From a virus, in IMG/VR virus record IMGVR_UViG_3300010316_000022, positions 1-38,047 of that record: a DNA stretch of 38,047 nt. One strand, written 5' to 3'. The notes beneath the pieces were generated by a model that saw only the letters and a program-made list of their open reading frames with translations, had not been told where the DNA came from and ran no database searches. A program made the position numbers and the translations under genes. Each line of letters starts with the position of its first letter. Position 1 is the first letter of the stretch. Positions 32,835 to 38,047 of this stretch are shown one piece after another.

Positions 32835-33009
32835 CTTGTTTCTCCATTAACTCTGATAGCTTACCTCTCCACACATCTGGCCCGTTGTAAGAGCCGATAG
32901 TTACCTCGTCACCACAGATGTCTATTGTCATTGGTAGCAGTCCATCAAAGTTCTCACCACGTACTGTAAGTAAATCAACGAGTATCTTAACGGGTAGTGT
33001 TGTCTTCAT
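32818..33009 (-). CDS. Hypothetical protein downstream of DNA polymerase
   Basis: This 63-residue protein begins at the ATG at 33009, with AGGAGAAACAAG before it, in preference to the longer frame from 33060, which would run into the polymerase gene. It has two strand-helix elements (TTLPVKILVDLLTVRG and PMTIDICGDEVTIGSYNG) and a charged end. It is close behind the polymerase and probably co-expressed. No family is recognised. Confidence 0.55.
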   Translation of the reverse strand: MKTTLPVKILVDLLTVRGENFDGLLPMTIDICGDEVTIGSYNGPDVWRGKLSELMEKQDDRQE

Positions 33010-33019
33010 CTTGTTTCTC

Positions 33020-34927
33020 CTAGTGTGTTCCAAGCCAGTCACGGCCAATCTTAGTTTCACCAGCCATAGGACACAGGACCCCTAGGTCACTACCAGCTTG
33101 CTCAAGGGCTTTACATTGAAGCTCACCAATACGCACTGCCTCATCGTAACTAAAGGCTTCTGTCTGCCATTCATCGTGAACGTAGTTCACCATCTTGTAA
33201 CCAATACCTTCAGCCTTAGCCCATTGGTTCCACAGGTTAGCAGCGTACTTCATTAGAACTGATTCACCATTTTGTAAATACCCAGCAAGCATAAGATACT
33301 CAGAGTCACAGATAACCTTACGGCCATCGAGACCCTCGAAGTAACCACGAGCAGCATCACGCTTGATCAACCCGTTCTTAAGTTTAGCCAGACCCTTAGT
33401 GTTTTCCACAAAGGAGTTAACAGCTTTCTTAGCAACTGGGTTAGAACAATTAAGAATCCTAGCAGCCTTACCTGTGCCTGCCCCAAGAAGCCAAGCGTAG
33501 ATAAAGGTCTTCGAGTCATCTCTGGTAAGGTGGTTCAGACCTAGGGCACGTTTGTTAACATTGTGAATATCTGTCTCGTCTTCTTTCCTCCCGTTAACAA
33601 TAGCTTCAACATAGTCTTGGTTCTTAAGGTAGTGGGCAAGAACCCTGAGCTGAATACTCTCAGCATCAGTACCAACCAAGTAGTTACCCTCGTCTACACA
33701 GAACATACGTCTGAAGTCTGAGTCATACTTTTGTTTAACAAAGTCTACAGCAGTACGTGGTGTGCCATGGTAGGGTGAGGAGATGTTAGCTAGGTTAGGG
33801 CTAGAGTGAGACATACGGTGAGTCCATGCCCCGATGTGCCAGAAGTTTGTATGGATACGACCATCGGTACCACACTCTCTGACACGCTCTTCTAGAGCCT
33901 TGAGTCTACCATTAAGGCAGAGCCACTCAGCAAGGTCTCGTGCCCCCTGAGGTGCCTCTGGAGGGAGTGTCTCAAGGTTCTCGTCACTGACTGTCCAACC
34001 GTAGAAAGCAAAGTGAGACTTCTTGCCATCATAAGCTTCTCGTGTGAGTACAGTCTTACCCCACTTCTCACCAACGATACCCTTCAGATCAAACTGGTAG
34101 TGAGTCTTAGTCTTCTCTGTTGGGTTCCAACCAGCTTCCCATAGTTTCTCTACACGGTCTTTAGAGGAACCGGGGTTGAACGAAGTCCAATCGAAACATA
34201 CCAACTCAGTGTCGTCAATGGCTGTCTTAGGGTAGTTAGCCACAGCCTTGTTGACTGTCTCATAGAGGGAACCATCAGCTTTGAACCTGTATTGCACACG
34301 GTTCACTTCACATAGCTCAGGTGGCCATGCCTCTTGCATACCTGCTTCTAGTTCATTGAGTCTCTCCTTGATTTGTGGAAGGAGTTTGTAGGCTAGGTCA
34401 AGATCAAACTTGAAACCATTGTCGTGCATCTCCTTGCAGATTCTAGCTGTGTTGTGTTCGATAGACATAGACAAGGCCCACTCAGGGTCATTGATATATT
34501 TCTCGTACTTCTTGTATATCTTCTCCCCGAGGTCTACATCGTCCTTACAGTAGGACAACATCTCTGGGCTATAGTTTTCCCAGTCATTGAACACTGTCTT
34601 AGGTTGACCAAGGGAGATACCAATCTCATCCAGACCGTGACCCTTGTAGTTAGAGTAGTTGACTAAACGAGACACAACAAAGGTGTCGATGATCTGTTCG
34701 AACTTGATGACATCACCAAGGTGTCTGTTGATTACAGGTACATCAAAGTTAATACCGTTGTGGAACGCCCACTTGTCTACACTCTTGGCATACTCAACGA
34801 AGCCATCGAAACCTGTCTTAATGTCCCAAGACTTATAGGCTTTACTTCCTAGTTCCTTAGTAACAATACACCAGATGATGTCTCCTGCTAGCCCGTTTGT
34901 TTCTATGTCAGCTATTACTGTACGCAT
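33020..34927 (-). CDS. T7-type family A DNA polymerase
   Basis: This 635-residue enzyme replicates the phage genome. The 3-prime-5-prime exonuclease is intact: DIETNGL (D7, E9), FHNGINFDVP (D62) and YCKDDVD (Y126, D130). Polymerase motif A is DAESIQLR (D421), motif B RDDSKTFIYAWLLG (K473, Y477) and motif C YVHDEW (H584, D585, E586). Y477 is at the position of T7 Y526 and E. coli F762, and L481 occupies the position of T7 Y530 / E. coli Y766. The enzyme is somewhat shorter than T7 gp5 (704 residues). It has no 5-prime exonuclease domain. The start is ATG 34927 after AAGAGG. Confidence 0.94.
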   Translation of the reverse strand: MRTVIADIETNGLAGDIIWCIVTKELGSKAYKSWDIKTGFDGFVEYAKSVDKWAFHNGINFDVPVINRHLGDVIKFEQIIDTFVVSRLVNYSNYKGHGLDEIGISLGQPKTVFNDWENYSPEMLSYCKDDVDLGEKIYKKYEKYINDPEWALSMSIEHNTARICKEMHDNGFKFDLDLAYKLLPQIKERLNELEAGMQEAWPPELCEVNRVQYRFKADGSLYETVNKAVANYPKTAIDDTELVCFDWTSFNPGSSKDRVEKLWEAGWNPTEKTKTHYQFDLKGIVGEKWGKTVLTREAYDGKKSHFAFYGWTVSDENLETLPPEAPQGARDLAEWLCLNGRLKALEERVRECGTDGRIHTNFWHIGAWTHRMSHSSPNLANISSPYHGTPRTAVDFVKQKYDSDFRRMFCVDEGNYLVGTDAESIQLRVLAHYLKNQDYVEAIVNGRKEDETDIHNVNKRALGLNHLTRDDSKTFIYAWLLGAGTGKAARILNCSNPVAKKAVNSFVENTKGLAKLKNGLIKRDAARGYFEGLDGRKVICDSEYLMLAGYLQNGESVLMKYAANLWNQWAKAEGIGYKMVNYVHDEWQTEAFSYDEAVRIGELQCKALEQAGSDLGVLCPMAGETKIGRDWLGTH

Positions 34928-34942
34928 ACAAACCTCTTAACT

Positions 34943-35176
34943 TCAAGACCATTCGAAGTACTCGTCTAAAGGGAGTTCTTCTTCTTGGATAAAGGTTTGT
35001 CCGTCACCCATTAACCAAGCTTTAGAAATACCGTTTTTATCTTTAACAGATGTTTCGGAGAATTTAGCTTTTAAGGTTTTATCGTCACAGAATTTTTCTG
35101 CATCTATCTTACTATCAAACAAAGCTATTCTCCCTCCTATAGAAGGGCCGCTATCCCAAACAGAATAAACTTTCAC
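34943..35176 (-). CDS. Hypothetical protein upstream of DNA polymerase
   Basis: This 77-residue protein starts with GTG at 35176, which overlaps the stop of the nucleotidyltransferase-like gene (GTGA). It contains VYSVWDSGPSIGGRIALFDSK and a C-terminal acidic stretch, and may form a small mixed alpha/beta fold. I do not recognise it. The GTG start and overlap suggest deliberately modest translation by coupling. Confidence 0.55.
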   Translation of the reverse strand: MKVYSVWDSGPSIGGRIALFDSKIDAEKFCDDKTLKAKFSETSVKDKNGISKAWLMGDGQTFIQEEELPLDEYFEWS

Positions 35177-35535
35177 CACGAATACTCCCCATCTATTGTT
35201 TCATCGAGCAATGCCTCGAACAAAGTGATACGATCATCCTTCTTCAACAGGTTGAGTTTCTTAGCGACTCTTGTAGTAAAGAGAAACTTATCGTAAAACT
35301 CTTTGTTAGCTGTGAGGATTACGTTGGTGTCACCCCTGCGGTAAGAAATAAACTTAGTGTCGAGATGCCCGTAGTGTTCAGTCGTAAACCCAGCACGATC
35401 AAGTTTAGTTCGTTGAGTAAAGAACCTATCGTAAACCAAGAAGTCTTCATCAGTGTCTGTGGGTGGTGGGCTACAGGTTACTCTACTGCCTACTCGTTGC
35501 CATTGTACTCCTGGTACAATCCATTCAGGTTCCAT
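35173..35535 (-). CDS. Nucleotidyltransferase-like protein
   Basis: This 120-residue protein shows a nucleotidyltransferase signature: VGSRVTCSPPP (G16, S17), then DTDEDFLVY, giving D29 and D31 as the metal ligands. It continues with YGHLDTKFISYRRGDTNVILT, the usual second part of this small phage family. Such proteins may transfer a nucleotide to protein, RNA or a small molecule. The target is unknown, and an antidote or toxin role is conceivable because the fold is also used in MNT-type systems. It is coupled to both neighbours. Confidence 0.72.
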   Translation of the reverse strand: MEPEWIVPGVQWQRVGSRVTCSPPPTDTDEDFLVYDRFFTQRTKLDRAGFTTEHYGHLDTKFISYRRGDTNVILTANKEFYDKFLFTTRVAKKLNLLKKDDRITLFEALLDETIDGEYSW

Positions 35536-35719
35536 TAGTTATTCCCTTTACCCAAAGTGCTCCATGTGTATCAACCCCGACGATCTTTCCCTCCAAAGAC
35601 CCTAGCAGTCCTGACATAAAGTGATAAGAACCATGATTAAAAACTACTGTTGAGCTATTAGACTCAAGGTCTTCCTCTACTTTAGTAACCTTAGCGTAGT
35701 AAATTTTAGTACGGTTCAT
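35525..35719 (-). CDS. Hypothetical protein, small beta-rich
   Basis: This 64-residue protein alternates strands (KIYYAKVTKVEED, TVVFNHGSYHF, KIVGVDTHGALWV) as in small barrel folds. The start at 35719 follows GGAGG at seven bases. It overlaps the nucleotidyltransferase-like gene by 11 bases. No family is recognised, and a role in regulating that protein is only a possibility from position. Confidence 0.55.
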   Translation of the reverse strand: MNRTKIYYAKVTKVEEDLESNSSTVVFNHGSYHFMSGLLGSLEGKIVGVDTHGALWVKGITNGT

Positions 35720-35749
35720 TAGTTATCCTCCAGTTTACGCTCATGGTAT

Positions 35750-35998
35750 TCATCCTTCATCTGTTAGTTCCTTCCATTCGAGAACGATTGGCATAAACCA
35801 AATGCCAACATCTGGTTTACCATATATAGAAAACCAATCATACTGATCCTCAAAACCGTACTTCCCCATAAAAGGAACAACAATCCATTCGTCTTTAGAC
35901 CAAACTGTTTTTACTTTTACTCTTGTATTTGGTGTTGGGAGTCCGTTTGGAAAACTAAGACCATCAAAACCACAGGGGTAATCACTGTAGTCTGTCAT
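35750..35998 (-). CDS. Hypothetical protein downstream of primase-helicase
   Basis: This 82-residue, tryptophan-rich protein (WSKDEWIVVPFMGKYGF, YDWFSIYGKPDVGIWFMPIV) is probably a small beta fold. It starts directly after the helicase stop (TAA then ATG) with no gap, so it is translated by re-initiation. The 30 bases after it hold only the ribosome-binding site of the next gene. No function can be assigned. Confidence 0.6.
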   Translation of the reverse strand: MTDYSDYPCGFDGLSFPNGLPTPNTRVKVKTVWSKDEWIVVPFMGKYGFEDQYDWFSIYGKPDVGIWFMPIVLEWKELTDEG

Positions 35999-37576
35999 TT
36001 AAAATTCCTTCTCTCTTAGGGTGAAACTACTAGGATCAAACTCAAGCATACCACCGTACCCTGTCCCACCTACTGGTCTATTCTTCTCAACAACAATACA
36101 TGTGGTATTCTTCTCGTCTTCATCAGCAGCATGTTTATCACGGGACAACTTAAGCACAACACTGGCACGTTTACCAATCATACGGCAGTCCCTGATCTGT
36201 CCGTCGTCGTTCTCGTGAGCAATACTAACGATACCTACGTTGAGTTCAGTAGCTAGTAGTGCAAGCTTAGTGGACAACTCACTGAGGAATGCTTCAATAG
36301 ATGAATCACTCTGTCGGGAGTATGCCAGGTCTTGGATAGGCTCAAAGAAAACATAGCGACACTCACAGACTTCAGCGAAGTATCTTACTTGTTCAAGGAT
36401 AGACATAGGGTCATCATCCACACTAAGTGTGAACTGATAGAAGTTCTCTCGGTCGGTAAAGGAACGGATAGCTTCGAGTACTTCATCCTCCGGGGTACCC
36501 TTGTATGACTTGAGGTATACAATTTCCTCGTCACCATCAGAGTTGATGACCACCTCTGTGTCTTGTAGTGTGACATCCTTGTTCAAGATATACGAGGCAT
36601 GACCCAAGAGACTGCGCTTCTTGCTTTCCTCAAGGTGCATAGATGCAAAAGGAATAGTCGGGTGGTTCTGAATAAGGTTACTCTCGAAGTAACGCATGAG
36701 TTCAGTCTTACCAATACCTTCTGGTGCTGTGAGTACTGTGAAGTGCCCTTGCATAAGCCCCAAGAGTTTAGCATCAAGGTCCTTGATACCAGTAGGGATA
36801 TACATAGAACCCTTGCCGTCTTTGATGATAGCTTCAAACTGAGCACTGGTATTGAACACGTTGTCAGGCACATACTTCTGTCGATTGATCCAAGCGTACA
36901 GGAAGTCTGACCCTGCATTGTTCTGCAGATACTCACTAGCATCCTTGTACTTAGTCATGTTCACCCGGTAACAACGACCGGGGAATGCACGTTGTAATAC
37001 CTCTGCACTCTTGTCACCAGCCTCGTCATTGTCAGTAGCTAGGATGATAGAGCTAAAGGCTTTGATATAGTTGTAGGCTTCCTTGTTCTGAAGAACTTGC
37101 TTTACTGTGCTTGCTCCTGGGAGTGATACCACAGGCCACTTCTTACCCAGGAGTTGATACGCTGCGAGTGCATCTTCTTCGCCCTCGGTAATCGTTAGAC
37201 ACTTAGAGCTACCAGCATTGAACTTATCCATACCAAAGAGATGGTCAGTGGTAAACCCAAAGTTCTTAGAGAAATCCTTGGGGAGGATACGAAGCTTAGG
37301 TTTGTGTGGGTAAGGGTAGACACGGGTAACTGGGGTACCTTTAGAGTCTACCCCTGTCTTCACCCCATAGAACTTCTCTACATCCAAGTCCACTCCTCTC
37401 ATAGCATGGTCGATTAGTTTAAGGTCACTAGGTACAGCCATTGGTACTCCTTTAGGTTTACTTCTTGTAGATTTCTGACAGGCATGACAGTAGGTGTTAC
37501 CGTTAGGCCAGGAGGAAAGACTCTCTCCTGCACCACAGTCAGGACAATCTGCGTGTGTGTTGCTTGGTGTTGTCAT
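35999..37576 (-). CDS. T7 gp4-like primase-helicase
   Basis: This 525-residue protein combines a primase and a replicative helicase. The zinc ribbon uses C11, C14, C30 and C33 (CPDCG and CHAC). The TOPRIM region has E131 in ITEGEEDALA and D182/D184 in ATDNDEAG. The helicase has Walker A APEGIGKT (284-291), a Walker B-like VFFEPIQD, and a late GKRASVVLKLSRD followed by a basic finger. It is close in length to T7 gp4 (566). The start ATG overlaps the stop of the GC-rich small gene (ATGA), so replication and that cassette are translated together. Confidence 0.93.
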   Translation of the reverse strand: MTTPSNTHADCPDCGAGESLSSWPNGNTYCHACQKSTRSKPKGVPMAVPSDLKLIDHAMRGVDLDVEKFYGVKTGVDSKGTPVTRVYPYPHKPKLRILPKDFSKNFGFTTDHLFGMDKFNAGSSKCLTITEGEEDALAAYQLLGKKWPVVSLPGASTVKQVLQNKEAYNYIKAFSSIILATDNDEAGDKSAEVLQRAFPGRCYRVNMTKYKDASEYLQNNAGSDFLYAWINRQKYVPDNVFNTSAQFEAIIKDGKGSMYIPTGIKDLDAKLLGLMQGHFTVLTAPEGIGKTELMRYFESNLIQNHPTIPFASMHLEESKKRSLLGHASYILNKDVTLQDTEVVINSDGDEEIVYLKSYKGTPEDEVLEAIRSFTDRENFYQFTLSVDDDPMSILEQVRYFAEVCECRYVFFEPIQDLAYSRQSDSSIEAFLSELSTKLALLATELNVGIVSIAHENDDGQIRDCRMIGKRASVVLKLSRDKHAADEDEKNTTCIVVEKNRPVGGTGYGGMLEFDPSSFTLREKEF

Positions 37577-37776
37577 GACTGGCCCTCAGCTTTGGCGATT
37601 GCGGCGTCTATTTGCTGTATCCCGCCCGCGTCCTTAGTGCCGTAATGCAGCAACATGCGCCGTGCCTCAACCAAAGCCTCAAGCAAATCCGGAGCGGCCT
37701 CGCGGGCCGGTGTTGACTTGAGATATCCCATTGTGTCAGTGCCAGTTGCATAAATGCGGTCCGGTGTTTGTGTCAT
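37573..37776 (-). CDS. Small GC-rich phage protein
   Basis: This 67-residue protein has a pattern common in short phage and prophage proteins of alphaproteobacteria: AAPDLLEALVEARRML near the centre and IDAAIAKAEG at the end. It is GC-rich compared with the helicase it is coupled to. No biochemical role is known to me. It has ATGA overlaps with both the micro-ORF before it and the helicase after it. The type is usually found among early accessory genes. Confidence 0.65.
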   Translation of the reverse strand: MTQTPDRIYATGTDTMGYLKSTPAREAAPDLLEALVEARRMLLHYGTKDAGGIQQIDAAIAKAEGQS

Positions 37777-37817
37777 TTGGTTTCCTTCATTGCTGCGCCG
37801 TGCCCTGTGTCACTCAT
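37773..37817 (-). CDS. 14-residue micro-ORF in the early cassette
   Basis: The frame MSDTGHGAAMKETK runs from an ATG overlapping the previous stop (ATGA) to a TGA overlapping the next start (ATGA). Both overlaps are exact. The frame could be a real micro-gene or a translational bridge that brings ribosomes from the upstream gene to the next one. The AAGGA before the next gene lies inside it. Confidence 0.4.
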   Translation of the reverse strand: MSDTGHGAAMKETK

Positions 37818-38047
37818 GACTTCACCGGCGCGGCTATCAGGTTTTCTGCCATCACCTGCGATCCCTGACGCAATGGTTGCATTACATCGTCGGGCAACCC
37901 AAGCGCGTGGCCCTCGTCAATTACCTTACCGAGCGATTCCTGCCAAGCCTGTTTGGCGACAAGTTCTAGGTCTGGCATGGCTGCCAGAAAGTCAAAAGCG
38001 ACTTTGATGCACGCTTCTGGCGTGCCGCCCTTTACCGTAACAAGTTC
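37814..38047 (-). CDS. C-terminal part of an early protein (5-prime end outside window)
   Basis: The minus-strand frame open at the window edge gives 77 residues, from ELVTVKGGTPEACIKVAF to ENLIAAPVKS, then TGA. It is GC-rich, with helices typical of a small accessory protein. A start is not visible. It overlaps the 14-residue micro-ORF as ATGA. I do not recognise the family. An overlapping plus-strand frame at 37768-38007 lacks a ribosome-binding site and is a shadow. Confidence 0.6.
   Translation of the reverse strand, partial: ELVTVKGGTPEACIKVAFDFLAAMPDLELVAKQAWQESLGKVIDEGHALGLPDDVMQPLRQGSQVMAENLIAAPVKS

Noticed and set aside
35738-35765. 13-15 codon frames between 35719 and 35765
   Set aside because: Two overlapping tiny frames start here, but the bases are fully explained as the end of one gene and the GGAGG site of the next.
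37768-38007. Plus-strand frame of 79 codons at the right end
   Set aside because: It lies opposite the coupled minus-strand cassette, lacks a ribosome-binding site and has shadow-like composition.
1-38047. Phage RNA polymerase, integrase, PhoH or photosynthesis genes
   Set aside because: These are common in related marine or T7-like phages. None of their motifs was found in the frames read.

Overview
The window is most of the genome of a lytic, T7-like podovirus. The gene set points to the marine roseophage / Cobavirus type (the SIO1-like group infecting Rhodobacteraceae): a T7-type family A DNA polymerase, a primase-helicase, ThyX, a cobalamin-dependent (class II) ribonucleotide reductase, MazG, two metallophosphoesterases, a podoviral portal, tail tubular proteins A and B, and ejection (internal virion) proteins. 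There is no integrase, repressor, rRNA or tRNA, and no phage RNA polymerase. Transcription must therefore use the host enzyme, which agrees with the sigma70-like promoters seen. Placement in that group rests on recalled gene content and order, not on a search.

Layout. Positions 1-23278 are a rightward block for packaging and virion structure: small terminase, a helix-turn-helix protein, large terminase, portal, a small coiled protein, a 1065-residue virion protein with an embedded HExxH domain, scaffold, major capsid protein (own promoter and 5-prime hairpin), a putative decoration protein followed by a terminator, tail tubular A and B, tail fibre, fibre chaperone, a HlyC-like lysine acyltransferase, and five putative ejection proteins, one carrying a lytic transglycosylase domain. 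Positions 23288-23316 hold a bidirectional terminator between convergent blocks. Positions 38047-23327 are a leftward block for replication and nucleotide metabolism: a GC-rich small-gene cassette, primase-helicase, small genes including a nucleotidyltransferase-like protein, DNA polymerase, single-strand-binding protein, Cas4-like nuclease, PD-(D/E)xK endonuclease, two phosphoesterases, MazG, a zinc-ribbon protein, RNR, ThyX, a DUF3310-like protein and small late genes. Most leftward genes overlap by ATGA, TAATG or GTGA, as expected of tightly coupled translation.

How it works together. The leftward block recycles host nucleotides (nucleases, MazG, RNR, ThyX) to feed the polymerase. The rightward block builds a capsid and short tail that inject ejection proteins and DNA. 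The most notable parts are the HlyC-like acyltransferase beside the ejection genes, the HExxH domain in a virion-associated protein, seven perfect 11-residue repeats in an ejection protein, two nearly identical promoters whose -35 box is built into the 3-prime end of the gene before, and a C-terminal peptide shared by MazG and its zinc-ribbon neighbour.

Two stretches look higher in GC than the rest and probably come from host or prophage exchange: the tail-fibre tip plus chaperone (about 14340-15180) and the right-end cassette (about 37573-38047, with the start 1-145). Genes run off both ends and do not join into one reading frame, so the window is probably not a closed genome. No recognisable endolysin, holin or spanin is present.
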